A stretch of DNA of 64,000 nucleotides from Scilla litardierei (taxonomy: Eukaryota; Streptophyta; Magnoliopsida; Asparagales; Asparagaceae): NCBI GenBank assembly GCA_030789695.1, contig CM061139.1, positions 199,179,641 through 199,243,640 of the forward strand, read 5' to 3'. This document shows, piece after piece, positions 9,801-21,993 of the stretch (positions within the stretch are counted from its first letter, which is position 1; each line of letters begins with the position of its first letter). Position numbers and translations under genes: made by a program. Under the pieces are notes generated by a model, which saw only the letters and a program-made list of their open reading frames with translations, was not told the DNA's origin and made no database searches.

Positions 9801-11197
9801 CCCCCCAATATTTTCTATCGCCTTCTGTTCGTTGGTAGTCTTGCATTTTATGAATGGTGCATGCTAAATTTTATTAAAATTACGATCATGTCAACCCCCA
9901 CAAATTGTTGAGATATCTCAACCACTTATTTTTATAAAAAAATATTGTGACGTGCATATTCTATATTTAACACAACCATTTCCATGCTTCATTGTCCCCC
10001 CAATTTATTCTGGTATATTGCTTCACATGGATATAACATTTGTTGTGCTCCATATTAGCCTTATGGCTCCTTCCAAGTCGTCTTCTCCATAGAAGCTTAA
10101 AAAATGTTACACATGATTCTGGCTACACACTATTTTTCTTACAATGGGCAAAATTTTGACAATCTAATTTCCATTGTTGAATTTGTTTTACGCAAAATAT
10201 GTTGAACTTGTGAGCTTTTCTTGCTAGATTCTAAGTGCTGGGAAACTGATTTTTGTATATTGTCTTTGAATTTAGAAACCTTTCTGATGCTAGTGATGCA
10301 GTTGGGTTGGGTTGGTACAAGCTATTTAGATTTGACTTGGTACACTTTTCATATCGGCACAGGTTGATGGTGCGATATATTTCCATTTGGTATGTATGCA
10401 CACCGAAAGAGTATTAGAGACTGCAATTTTAGTGACGTCAATTGTACAATTGAGCACTAAATGATAGATTAACCATGTGACTTGTTTCTTGATCTTGAAT
10501 CTATATCTTGGATTTATTACGTAAACGAATCAAGAGATGGGATGAAGTATATATGACAGGTTAGCTTAGGTGATTGCGGTGATTAATATCTTTTTGGTGC
10601 ATATGATTGTCATTTCTTGGCTGATTAAGCAAAAGATTTATAATGACTACATAACCAGCACTAAAGCTGTTCCAAGCTTACTAGTTGGATTTGCAGAAAT
10701 AATAATGGCTTACGTGGTTGTCAGTTGAAGCTGGAAGGGAATGTGATGGTTGTGTATAGTAGAGGACATCTAGTTAAAGGTGAGGTGATGGGGACCGACT
10801 TGTATGTTATATACATATGACTAATATCCGAAGAGGGGTGGTCTTATTTGTGTTGAAGTGTCAGATAAAGCAGTGGAAGGAAAAAAGCTAGTGATTTTCG
10901 TCTGTATTCATATGGAAGAATTCCATAGTTCTTTTTTGACGGCACCTTTCACTATGTGAGAAACAATTGAAAGAATAGAGGGAGGGGAGGTGAAGAACAA
11001 ATTCCTTTACTGACTCCAAAAAATTGAAACAAGGTTTAAGGGTCGGTGTACACTTTTTAAATTAATTATGCATTATTTCACATGGTTACTTTAATTTGGA
11101 AGGTTGTCATGGTATACATATTTTAGTGTGCTGGGGGAAAAAAGAAGGGGGGGGGGGAGTGAGTGGGGTAGGGGAGGCTTTATAAGTCATCTTTGCT
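9801..11197. other. AT-rich region, nothing recognised
   Basis: About 1.4 kb without a convincing gene. Short frames have no recognisable domains and there is no clear repeat structure. An 11-base G run lies at 11147-11157. Confidence 0.4.
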
Positions 11198-11206
11198 TTT
11201 TGGAAA

Positions 11207-11435
11207 GGATAAACTCTGCTAACACCTTCTATATTATGGTTAGTGTGTCACTAAAACACATTTTAACGATGATATTAGTAAAAACAATCCTTGGACGGGA
11301 GCAGGGATGTTAGTGCACTTTCACCAATAAGACTGGGATAGTGTCTGTTACGTTTAAAGGTAATTTCTGCTAATATCACAGTTTTTGAGTGGTTAGTGAC
11401 AATGATCATAATACTGCGTGTTAGCAGAATTTACC
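11207..11435. mobile_element. Mutator-like MITE, 229 bp
   Basis: The left end GGATAAACTCTGCTAACAC pairs with the right end, whose reverse complement reads GGTAAATTCTGCTAACACG. Similarity extends about 45 bp inward (TATTATG, then TCACTAA in both). The element is flanked by TTTTGGAAA (11198-11206) and TTTTTGAAA (11436-11444), a 9-bp target duplication with one change. Terminal repeat length and TSD size are those of Mutator-like elements. No coding capacity. Confidence 0.82.
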
Positions 11436-11444
11436 TTTTTGAAA

Positions 11445-12129
11445 AAAACTGTGGGATTTGTTAACTATGGTTCTGTTTGGTATCATGGGAGCTTTTTATT
11501 AGCAAGAGAGATCCATTGAAAAAAGTTGGGTTTAAGAGGATACACGACATTGAGGCAAAAGACGAGACATCCTCTTCGGTTTGTTATTTTCAGATGTATT
11601 ATATATGTCAAAAGAGATCCACATCAGAGGAAAATATCAGGATCTGGCATGCCAGATAGATTACAGATCATTTGCTAAATTCATACAAATGGATATGAGA
11701 TGTTAAAAAGTTTCATCAGTGTTGAATGAACAAGGCCATGTGGGGGCAAAACAATATTGATGCTGTTATACTGCCACAGTTTATTCAGTTAGTGTTTGAA
11801 ACAGAAGCAAAGTTTATGAAAGGATTTGGATTAATAAGGATAATATGCCTTATTCAGTGAAAGAAGCTTATGCTAATATTATAGCTAATTAGATCAACCA
11901 CAAAAGCAGCTCAAAATTAAAGTTGGTACGTCAATGACTTGGTGGTTTTTATGGAGATTACTCAACAACAAATTGGCAGTTGGTGCAAATATTAAGCATT
12001 TCATTCCCCAAGGACAAATTTTTTGTGTATGGTGTGATCAAAACAGAGAAACCAACCATCAACCGTCGTCTGTTCTAACATTGCATGATAACGGGGAGAA
12101 TGAAATTTACAGAAAATGGTTGAGATATT
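11445..12129. other. AT-rich region, nothing recognised
   Basis: No domain-like frame. It ends where copia 3' LTR-like sequence begins. Confidence 0.35.
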
Positions 12130-12239
12130 AATTATCTTCTCGGCGCCATTCTTTAATATAGATGCATTTTTTAGATAAGAGTTTCTCTAATTTACAATAT
12201 TATACTCTCGACACTCCTTTTACACCGAAGTATATATAT

Positions 12240-12430
12240 CATTTATACACTGCTTATAATAAATAAATTGAATTTGTGAACTACTAAGCAGTTTTGTTAA
12301 TAGATTTACAAGTTGGTTCACTGAGGACACATGTTGGGCCTCCACAATTTTGTCATCCACCACCTTATCTCGAACCAAGTAGCAATCAACCTTGATATGG
12401 TTTGTTCACTCATAAAATATAATATTTTAT
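12240..12430 (-). pseudogene. copia RNase H C-terminal fragment
   Basis: The minus strand reads TNHIKVDCYLVRDKVVDDKI followed by VEAQHVSSVNQLVNLLTKLL. This is the usual copia end of RNase H (the TKHIEVDCHFVRDK block and the DxLTK block). The copia 3' end usually follows within a few hundred bases, as here. Confidence 0.8.
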
Positions 12431-12889
12431 ACATTATGAATTGTTACTTTATTGTCCGAGAGTCAAAATACAACCTCATTGGAGTTGGAATCATGATTCA
12501 GAGCTCCTTTATCATGTTCGTGATCCAAACCTGCTCACAGTAGCATTGACCATTGTTTGAAATTCCAATTTAATATTTAATCAAAACACTACACTTTACT
12601 TCTTGCTCTTTCACGTTACTCTTTCATGTTACAAGATTACCACCAACAAACACATAATAACTTGTGATCCACGTGCAACCAATACACAATCATCAATCGA
12701 AGATAATGAGTGCTAGGAATTTGGCCAAGATCTGATCCCAGATCGACTTAGCCCATGCCGGTTAGAGCATGCTTAGGCATACGTTTTTTTAAACTAATTA
12801 GGTATGGGCTTATGGTATGCTTGTATGAGGCATGTGCTTTATCATCATTATAGACTTCATCCAAAAAAAATTGGAGACGGCTTCATGGA

Positions 12890-13000
12890 CTCGGTAGAAA
12901 GAGTGAAAATAATAAAATAATAAAAACAAATAAAAAGAAATAATAATAAACTAATAATAATAAAGAAATAAAAATAAAAATAAATAATAATAAGTAAACA
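12890..13000. repeat. A/AT-rich simple repeat (AATAAT-like)
   Basis: Irregular runs of AAT, AAAT and AAAAAT units; low complexity. Confidence 0.8.
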
Positions 13001-13196
13001 CAAACAAGACAAAAAATCATGTCAGATTGTGAAATCGGATACTTGTTTTCCATGCATTATGATAGGAACACTTCCGTTAGACCAAGATGTTTCATATCAC
13101 ATCTTATCACTTCCTTCTGTCTTTGGTCTACCCCTCTTTCTCTTGATATCAACATTCATATAATCTTTCTTTATAACAGACACATCAAAAGGATTT

Positions 13197-13198
<2 letters not shown>

Positions 13199-13273
<75 letters not shown>
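13199..13273. repeat. (TA)n microsatellite
   Basis: About 37 uninterrupted TA units. The Tyr/Ile frame across it is an artefact of the repeat. Confidence 0.97.
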
Positions 13274-13275
<2 letters not shown>

Positions 13276-14479
13276 CAAACCATCTCTAAGTGATGCTTTT
13301 TCATCTTAACCCCGATAGGGACCATGTTTATCTTTGCTCGGATATCTTTATTTTTCACCTAATCTTTTCTACTGAAACAACACATCCATCATAATATTTA
13401 CATCTCTACTACACTCATACTGTATTTATGTTTTCCGGTGATAGCGCAATAATTTGTACTATATAACAAAACACACATCATGTACTTCTACATATTTAAT
13501 TTTGTTAATTTGAAAGGTTTATATGACAATTATATTGTATGTTCTTAAGATATTTGTATGGACTTTAATGATATAGTCATCATATGGAATTTACATTATA
13601 CTTAAATATATTTATCACGGTCAATATTAACAAATAAATAATAATCATCTCACTTCATCTTATATTAAAAATGAAATAAAAAATGCATTTGATTAAATGA
13701 TAAGTAAGATTAGATCTTGGCGTAATATGAATTTGTTACTAATGCATAAATATCGACTTTTTATTTATATTTTATATCTATTCTCTCTTAATTAAATTAA
13801 AAAATAATTCATAATGCTAAAAATTATTTACTTATTATTTAAACATGCAAGTTCAATTAAGGCCCGAGGCTGTATCATCAATTTTGGAAACATACTTGGG
13901 CATCAAAAATTAAGCCCGATAATTAAACGGGTCGGGCATGGGCTTATATGCATCCGGTCTGAGGCCAACACATTCCCACCTTAAAACAAGTAACCCGCTA
14001 TATACAGTCATCATACATTGACATCTCCTATGTGCACCCATCAAATAACGGTGTTTTTGAAGTGCTACTTTCCATGGTCTTATCCCAGGAGCAGACATGA
14101 ATTGATTGATGACACTAACTAGATGAGCGATATTGGGAGGTGTTACAATGAGTTTAGTTTTCCTACAAGTCTCTTATATTATCGTGGATCATCTAATGGT
14201 TCTTTGGCATCTGATAGCAACTTAGAATTTGAATTCATTGAAAACACTATATGGTCGACGTCCCAATAATTCGGTCTCTGAAAGTACGTCCACTTTCTTT
14301 GTGATAACATGATCTATTTTATTTGCTTGTGCTACTTCTGTTCCTTAGAAAATAATTTAACAGCCTAATGTCCTTTGTTTGGAAACACTTGAAAATATGC
14401 TTTTAGTGCAGTGATGCCTCTGCATCATTCTCAAAAATTATTATACCATTCACATAAACCGGCAAGATGTGCTTTTCTT

Positions 14480-14806
14480 GACACATGTAGAAGAAGATTA
14501 AGCAATCCTTCTAAACATGACGAAGTCCATACTCATGAATGACTATGGCAAATACTCCCAATCCATGCCCATAAAGATTGTTTTAGGCCATATACATAAT
14601 GCTTCTGATGACAAACTTTTTTGTTGTCTCTTAAAGCAACAACCTCAAATGGTTGCTCTATATAAACATACTCATCAAGAGCATCACGAAGAAAAACATT
14701 CTTGACATTAATCTGATACAGTGGCTAATGAGGTGTGGCTGCTAAAGAGAGACAGTCTAATTAAGGACATTTTTGCAACCGCAGAGGGGGGGGGGGGGGG
14801 GGGGGG

Positions 14807-14860
<54 letters not shown>

Positions 14861-15340
14861 CTTGATCATCCACATCATCCACATGTGGATATATTTTAGC
14901 TACTTATCTTGTTTTCAATCACATGAGTGTGTCATTTAGGTCGAGCTTGATGGTATATATTTACAATCAACCACTTTCTTTCCTGACAGAAGAGGTACTT
15001 GATCCCATTTATTGTTGTGCTTTAATATCTGAATTGAATTTCTTGTTTCATCACTGCTAGCCATCTTGGGTGTCAAGAGTCCCTAACACATAATTGGGAA
15101 CAAAATGAGAATCAACGGATGCAAGAAAAGCCCGATACACAGGAGAAAGATGCACAAAGGAAATAAATCTTGATAATGGATGCGTCGTACAATAGAATGT
15201 CAAGGTCAAAGTGGTCTGTAGTCCCAATAGAACAATTAGATTCAGTAAGAGTTGAAATAATGGAAGGAGTTGGCACTTGGCGCCGCAATATACAATGTGT
15301 GTACACTTGTATCGGTTTCTGCTGCTGTTGCAAGTCTATT
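14480..15340 (-). pseudogene. copia reverse transcriptase remnant
   Basis: Minus-strand pieces include the pre-RT linker (TLTESNCSIGTTD near 15240), a LSPVYRAFLASVDS-like stretch near 15150, the AMKQEI block near 15050, and NVKNVFLRDALDEYVYIEQP with HYVYGLKQS between 14715 and 14560. The blocks are in copia order but in different frames with stops. The catalytic YVDD block is not recognisable. A poly(G)-(GA)n tract splits the region. Confidence 0.7.
14786..14855. repeat. poly(G)24 followed by (GA)n
   Basis: A pure run of 24 G passes directly into about 23 GA units. Confidence 0.97.
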
Positions 15341-15789
15341 TCTTCAACAATTACAGGCTTCGAACCTGCAATCGATTCATCTTGAGGAACAAGAAAAAAA
15401 TTGAAAACTCATCTTTCGATGTGGGAGCAGATTGTTCAGAAAAATAAGATTAACATCCAAAGAAGGTTATATCCGCATATACTAGAAACCGTTTTGTTTG
15501 AGGACAAAAGCCATTATATCCTTTTTATCTTCTAGAATAAGCAAGGAACACACTTCAGGGATCAGAAATTTAGTTTGGACATTAAGGACGAGAATCATAT
15601 ATGAACACACAAAACAAAAAATACATAGTGACATGAAACAATGGTTTAGTAGGATATAATAAAGGTTATATAATTTGGTTGCCAAGAATAGATATTGGCT
15701 CTTTATTATGAGATAGCAAGCTGGAAGAACATCTGCTCAAAAGTGCTTAGGAACATTACTATGCAATAACAAAGTATGTGCTGCTTCTG

Positions 15790-16080
15790 TTAAGTTTATG
15801 CTCATAGGCTTGATTATTCCATTTTGTTAGGGTGTGTACGAACACGAATTATACCATATTGTGTCATAAATTTAGTAAAGGTGGAACTAAAATATTCCTT
15901 AGCATTATCACTAAGCAAGGTATAAATAGTCATTTCAAATTGTGTTTTAATCTCAGCATAAATTTTAAAAGCAGAAAGCACCTTAGATCTTTTTTCAATA
16001 AATAAATTTTGGTAACACAAATGTACTCATCAAGAAAAATAACAGAACTGTTTTAAACCAAGTTTAGATTGTACATAGAA
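15790..16080 (-). pseudogene. copia integrase core fragment
   Basis: The minus strand reads VLSAFKIYAEIKTQFEMTIY, then LLSDNAKEYFSSTFTKFMTQ and YGIIRVRTHPNKME. This is the second-aspartate block of the copia integrase core (the SDNAxEY type), so the region around catalytic D2 is kept. The remaining domain is lost to stops. Confidence 0.8.
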
Positions 16081-16497
16081 AGAACTATATGCATTTGGAT
16101 GAACACGTTCAAATGATGTACCAACTGTTTTATTGATGCTAAGTGGGTAAGACACGAGGTGACATTTACATGTTGTCAAGATTGACAATTCAGAATAGAC
16201 AACCGATTCAACTAAGAAACTAGAAACTTTAAAATTTGAAAAATGTGTGACCCAATCGACTATGAATGTTGATGGGAGACATTATGCCAAATGATGTAAC
16301 TGAATTCTAAATTCCATTTAGATGGTATAGCCCATCAAACTCGCACTTGGTGACAATTATCCTTTGTGTTGTGATCTGCTAAAAATATGTACCAATATCC
16401 TAAAAAAGTGTAGGAAAGTACGTTACCAAACAATTAAAGTCCATAGTCATTTTACTAATAGATAATAAGCTAAATAGAAAGCTAGGTATTTAAAAAG

Positions 16498-16850
16498 GGT
16501 TAATTTCACTAAACCACCCTGAGTGTTGCCTTGTTCTTACAAAACCCAATAATTTTTTTTCATATCATGAAGATGTATGCCATTTAAAAACTAATGTCGT
16601 TCAGTTTTAGAAAACTGAAAATGACTATTTAACACCTAAAATAAAATAATTAAATATGATAATTTATATCATAATATAGTTTTAAGGGGTGTTAGGGAGA
16701 ATTTTTTTAAAACCTATCAGCTACCCTAACCTTTAAAAAACTGCACGGCGTTAATTTTTAAATGACATGTGGGCTCCGTGGTATGGAAAAATACTTAAGA
16801 GAGTTACATCAAAATGAGGCAATCTTGGGAGGGCTTAATGAAAATAACTC
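16498..16850. mobile_element. fold-back Mutator-like MITE, 353 bp
   Basis: The left end GGTTAATTTCACTAAACCAC mirrors the right end (reverse complement GAGTTATTTTCATTAAGCCC); both continue to a TTGCCT block. An inner pair (CATTTAAAAACTAATGTCG and CATTTAAAAATTAACGCCG in complement) shows that the arms reach about 110 bp, so the element is largely palindromic. Flanks TTAAAAAG (16490-16497) and ATAAAAAG (16851-16858) form an 8-bp target duplication with one change. No coding capacity. Confidence 0.82.
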
Positions 16851-16858
16851 ATAAAAAG

Positions 16859-17640
16859 ATAATTAGATAAGAACTTATTAGGTGTGATATTTGCAATGCC
16901 AACACAACGTGCAATAGACACATGCCCATTAGCTAATATGACACCAGTAAAGAAGAAATGGAGTAAAAAGAAGAAATGGACTCGAACTTCGAAAGGATAC
17001 CTAAGCTCCCAAATCTATTGTATAAGTTTTAGGTGTTAGGTGTTGAAGAACATACACAATAGTTATTGGTTTGAACAAGTGTAGCCGTAGATGATGAGAA
17101 TGGTGACATTAATAAAGCATGCAACATGCGAAACATCCAAAACTGCTTATGGCCCTCTCTAGATATGGGCATACTGGACATCTCAGATATCAATTTCTCT
17201 TGAGCTGAAGCAATATGAGTTGATCAAGTAAACGAGGCCAACTGAATGGAGAAGTCCAAATATGTAACTCATAAAATATAGCCCTTGTATATCCTGACCA
17301 CTTGATGTGTTGCAAGTCCTCACCTCTGTAGTTCTCTCAAAGCTCCTTATGCGCGAATAGGGGTCCTACGGTCAGCTCCAATTGGAATCTATAACCTTCT
17401 TTAACATCATGATCTTTATCGTGTCCACCAAATTTTCCACGCTATCTTCTTGACCCCAAGGGTGAAGCAAAAGCAATCATGATTGCTACTCTTTCATTCC
17501 CAAAGCTTAAGAATTTTGAAGAAAAATCTTGTGTAGAAGGATACATGTCTACAACAAGAAATTTACTAGCTATACTTGCAATCACCTGTGTGCATGCAGT
17601 ACGCTTAGGCGGCAATGCTTAAGAAACACCAAAACGAATA
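16859..17640. other. degraded copia interior, no gene resolved
   Basis: Lies between the integrase and gag remnants of the old copia element, where protease and the gag C-terminus would be. I could not assign domains with confidence. Confidence 0.35.
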
Positions 17641-17649
17641 TCTATCCCT

Positions 17650-17960
17650 TTGTTCTTTTTTCCACACATTACCACTGACTAAGAACAAGGTATTTTGCTA
17701 TGCACACAGCCTTTTGAAATCTCCATAGTATTATAGTAATGGTGGTTTTCATTGCCATGAAACATCATATACTATATTGAGATTGTTAGATACTAAATAT
17801 AGATTGGTTAAACACTCCCAGATCTCATTGATCGATTTGGTGTGCAATACCACATCCCGTACATACAACTCTATGATGTTTAACATGTGGTTGAAGAGAC
17901 TAATATCATCTTGACTCTACTCATCAGCCATTGAAATGGTACGACCTCTAGTCTAGTGTT
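17650..17960 (-). pseudogene. copia gag remnant (UBN2-like)
   Basis: The minus strand near 17910-17760 reads DDISLFNHMLNIIELYVRDV, then VLHTKSINEIWECLTNLYLV and SNNLNIVYDV, the typical alpha-helical region of copia gag. A stop follows at once. Further right-to-left sequence continues with DFKRLC and FWCFLS-like pieces. The N-terminus is not resolved. Confidence 0.65.
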
Positions 17961-18000
17961 TTATTCACTTACCGAGAATATGGTCAATCCTCTTCCATTA

Positions 18001-18438
18001 CAAATTTTTTTGATACATCTTTCAATCAATGTTCTCTAAAATGAATTCCTAAACGACTCCACCATTATAGCTATGTATTCTCTCAAACTCAAACTTCAAT
18101 ATCTCACCAACTAGTCTTTTCCTTAGATCATAACTTGCACAGCCCTAACTTACGATCCTCCTTTGGAATTTTACTATCACATCAACACTATTATGGTTAG
18201 TTAGATCCATTGTTAAGATTCACGATTGGGATTCTTAAATGTACATTCAACTCCTAAAACTTTCATACTGATCATGTCACATTGATCCTCCCTTATGGTC
18301 TCAAACAATACCAATCCTAAATGGTAATGTCTTTTTGGGTCTCGATATGATTGAGCTTTAGTAATCTGTACATCGAGCGTAATAATTGATAGAGAAAGAG
18401 CAACCTATCACCTATTTTTTATTGTAGGTTTTTGGAAG
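18001..18438. other. AT-rich sequence up to the nested insertion
   Basis: No clear domain. It ends in GGAAG (18434-18438), which is repeated after the nest at 33842-33846. Confidence 0.45.
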
Positions 18439-20279
18439 TGTAACGACCCGGTTTCGGGGGTCATCACAAATGTACAATTATTTTGCAGATCCCGCTGGGT
18501 ACCAGACTATCAGTGAAAGCAGAATAGTACCAAAATTAGAATCATACCTGAACGAACAATATCAGAAACTTTGGTGCACGAACAAAAGCTGTAAATTCTT
18601 CTACTAGACCCGAGGAGAAGATAAACAACGGGATTAGAAAGTAGATTACAACTAAACCAAACTAACAGTTTATACATGACGAAAACAGTACAAGTACAAT
18701 ATCTCTGAACAAGAGAAATGATCTACTAAGCGGGAATGATACAAGTTGGAAATGTCTAAAAGGGGTTGGTTAAAGTTATACTAACCATCCTAATTCATGA
18801 CTCATGTCCAAGGGAGTGAGATGCATTAACTCGTTCTGTAACCCCGCTATTAGTGTGGATAGCTAACAATTGAAATTGAAACCCCCATTTCAGAAGAAAG
18901 GGGAAAATTGCGTTTGAACCCTCGTTCCATAAAGGAAGAGGAAAATTGATAATGACCCCTCGTTCAGGAAGGAGGAAAATTGATTGCTATCGTAACTTGC
19001 CCCACTTCCATCAGGAGAGTAGTAAACCGAATATGTTATCTGTAATCACATTCTCACTCTGTAAACAATGAGCTAGATGTATGCCATTCTAATTGGTTGG
19101 GTTGGTGTTATGAATTGTCTATGTCAAGTATTGTGCGAGTTCTTGGTAGGTGATAATGCTCTAAAGACATTTAGTTGCATCACAAATCAATTAAAGCAAA
19201 ACTGAAACAGGAGACTGTATAAACGAATCAAATAAAATAAAGATTTTATATTTGAGAACAAAGCCTGAAAAGTAACACAAGTCATTTTTAAGGAGCATTG
19301 GGATCAGGTTCAGCAACTTATAGGAAATCTGCAGTCTACATGCCGGGGGAATTTCAACAACTTAGAGCTAGAACAATATTAGGCTCACAGATCCAACTAC
19401 AAAGCCCAAATGAAAATGCCTCAGCAACAATGGAATTATTCAAATCGTACTACTAAAGCCCAAGGCCCGAAACAATCAGCAAGGCAGGGACAAGTCATAC
19501 TAAGGTCTCACAATAAGGCATCATGAAACCCAAGCGAACAGCAGGGCAATGGCTACAGAAGCTCACGAAGAACACTCAATCGAGAACCGGCAATAAAGAG
19601 TAAGGATAGCCAAATTCGAGCGTTAGATCATCAATTCCCATGGCTTCCAACTAAGCCGGAACACCAACCAAAATAGAGAGGAAAGAAAAGGAGCGACGAG
19701 AGTTGCCATGAAGCACAGTTGGTTGCCGGATTATTGCATCATCGAGAAACCCCTTAGCCATTAATCAACATCATATCCCAAAGGAAAATACAAACTGAAA
19801 GATGGAGAAGATGAAATCTACCTCAATAGAAGCGATCGAAATGTTCAAAAGCCCCAAAAATCTGGATCCAGCGAGCTCGTTAAATCCCCCAAAACAAATC
19901 AGAAATTTAGAGGAGGAAGAAGATGATTTTCGTTACCAAAAACCCTAAAACCATCGGCATTTAAATAGAGGGAAGAAAACACGAAATAAAGGGGATTTGG
20001 ATCCTAACAAATCCTAAAATTTACGGAGGAGATTTGATTTGAACTCACACGACGTTAGGGTTTCGAAAGGGACGGCTTCGATTTGACGCGCGAGGGAGAA
20101 AAGGCGCAGCCTCTGCTTCGAGGAATCGCACAGAGAGGAGGCCCGTTGCTCCTTTGATTTTGGTGGAGAGAGGAGCCAAAGGGACGGCCGATGCGAATGG
20201 CTGTGCACGTCCTGGCTTGATCGATAGAAAAGGGAGGAGAGGCCAGCCCGTTATAAAACAAGTAAGCAGAGGATGTGGG
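18439..20279 (-). repeat. chromovirus-like 3' LTR, left part
   Basis: Matches 31637-33479 closely along its length. Its right end carries the GTGGG (20275-20279) duplicated by the Athila insertion. GC-rich sequence at 20050-20310 gives short minus-strand frames that recur in the other LTR copy and are not genes. Confidence 0.9.
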
Positions 20280-21993
20280 TGACGCACCCAAAACCTACAC
20301 CTAGATTCCATACGACGGTGTCACGATCGCCAGGCATGGTATGGCCCATAGGTTTCAATTTCGGGCTCGATCCGCAAGCAGACAGTGTCAAGTTGTATTA
20401 TAAATGATACCGAATCCCACAGGGACGGCGATAGTGTATATGGGTTCTCAGTTTACTTCTAAATCTCGAAGTGAGATAGCTATCGAGTTGAGATAGTTGA
20501 TTGGGGTGTTGTTGTTTTACTAATAAAAAGGACTAGGGTGTTAGGGATCACTGCTAAGATCATCGGGATCAACGTTGGAATAGGATCCTTACGTTGCATT
20601 AGGGTTAGAGGATTAATCTCCCAATTCGTACCACTCTCGTGGGTATTGTGAGGTATTTCGATAGCTCTCGTTGACGCAATGGCGGTAGCCATCAACGTAG
20701 CGTTATAGTTCGTCGATGGATCCCCTCAAGGCACGAGCCGGGCATGGTCACGAGCCTTGGTTGGATCCACCGATTTCCCTATTCGAATCCCAACGATACC
20801 CCTTAAGCGCATCCATTTCACAGACCGTATGCATGATCTCAGTACGAGTTATCTAGGGATTCGGTAAGATCGACCGAAATACTCCCCTAAATCCCTAATC
20901 CATCGTAGGGATCCAGATCTACGTCCCCCCAGGATCTTAGGGCTAACCCATCAATCCTAGAAAGGACTACTCACTAATGGCAATATTGACAAACAAAAAC
21001 ACAAATTTTAAGAGAGAAATCATCATAGCAATTGATAGAATAGAGATTTAGAAACTTACAGCAAATAGTAGATCTCAAAGAAAAACTTGGATTCCAAGAA
21101 CACGAGAAATAACAAATAGATTCCAATGTTTTCGATCCAATATTCTTCAGCAAAAATTAATCTAAAAACTAACAAGAATTCTCCTAAGATCCGCTCCAAA
21201 AAGTATTCAAAAAACTAGAAAATGAATCGCCTCCCTTTCGAACGACACCAGCTTCCAGCCTTCACTCCCCAAATCGCGCGACAATCGCTCAGAAAATATT
21301 TCCAAATATGGCCTCAGCATCGTCGACCGAGTAGGTTGCTCGGTCGAGCAGTGCGTTGCTTGGTCAGTTGCTCGGACCGAGCAGATGTACTGCTCGACCG
21401 AGCTTGACAGGGAATCGAAATTCTCCAAAATCCTTGCTCTGCCTTTAGGGGCTGAGTCAGCTCAGCTCGGTCCGAGCAAAGGCTGACTCGGTCGCTGAGA
21501 GGTTGCTCGGGCCGTGCGCTGGGTTGATCGGGCTTCGGAATGAATAGCTGCTCGACCGAGCACTGCGAGTGCTCGGTACGAGCGATCCCCGTATCAGCTT
21601 CTCTTCTGCATTTGCGTCTGCTCGGTCCGAGCAACTGCTCTGCTCGGTCCGAGCAACTGCTCTGCTCGACCGAGCAGCTTGGAAAACTCCTAGCTGAGGT
21701 TGCTGAAGCTCCTCTCTCCCTCCTGCTCTCTCCTCTACTCCTCCCATGGCTCCCAAAACATGGCGAATTCCTGTAGAGCTTCACCAACGAGCTCACGGGC
21801 GTGTCGGATGTGTCCATACCCATGTCGGGTCTCAAATCGTTCCAAAACCCCTGAAAACTCATAAAACACTACGAAACTCGAATATAACGTCAGAAATGCG
21901 ATATCGTAGGAAAATATGGGATTTGGATGCGAAAATGGTATGGAATGCAATGCCATGATGATATGAAAAAAAGTATAAAATATGGACACATCA
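20280..21993 (-). repeat. Athila 3' LTR
   Basis: 1714 bp, matching 29439-31127 from end to end with small indels. It contains the array of GCTCGGTCCGAGC-type motifs at 21325-21680. Short frames across that array are not genes. Confidence 0.92.
21325..21680. repeat. palindrome array, Athila 3' LTR
   Basis: About a dozen copies of a palindromic motif with cores GCTCGGTCCGAGC, GCTCGACCGAGC and GCTCGGTCGAGC, often followed by AGTGC, AACTGCTCT or AGATGTACT spacers. The right LTR has the matching array at 30484-30820. Confidence 0.9.

Larger units (their letters stand above)
12130..18000 (-). mobile_element. old decayed Ty1/copia element
   Basis: Scattered but collinear minus-strand remnants define it. 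From right to left: gag (17650-17960), integrase core (15790-16080), RT entry and RT (15340-14480), and the RNase H C-terminus (12430-12240). 12130-12240 resembles the LTR piece at 37100-37210 (AATTTACAATATTATAC shared) and may be its 3' LTR. A MITE, several microsatellites and many stops show great age. The 5' LTR is not identified; the chromovirus/Athila nest inserted near its 5' side at 18439. Confidence 0.7.

Noticed and set aside
13019..13309. Protein frame with Ile/Tyr repeats
   Set aside because: It is the translation of a (TA)n microsatellite.
20014..20311. GC-rich minus-strand frames as a gene
   Set aside because: They lie inside the chromovirus-like LTR and recur in the other LTR copy; no domain.
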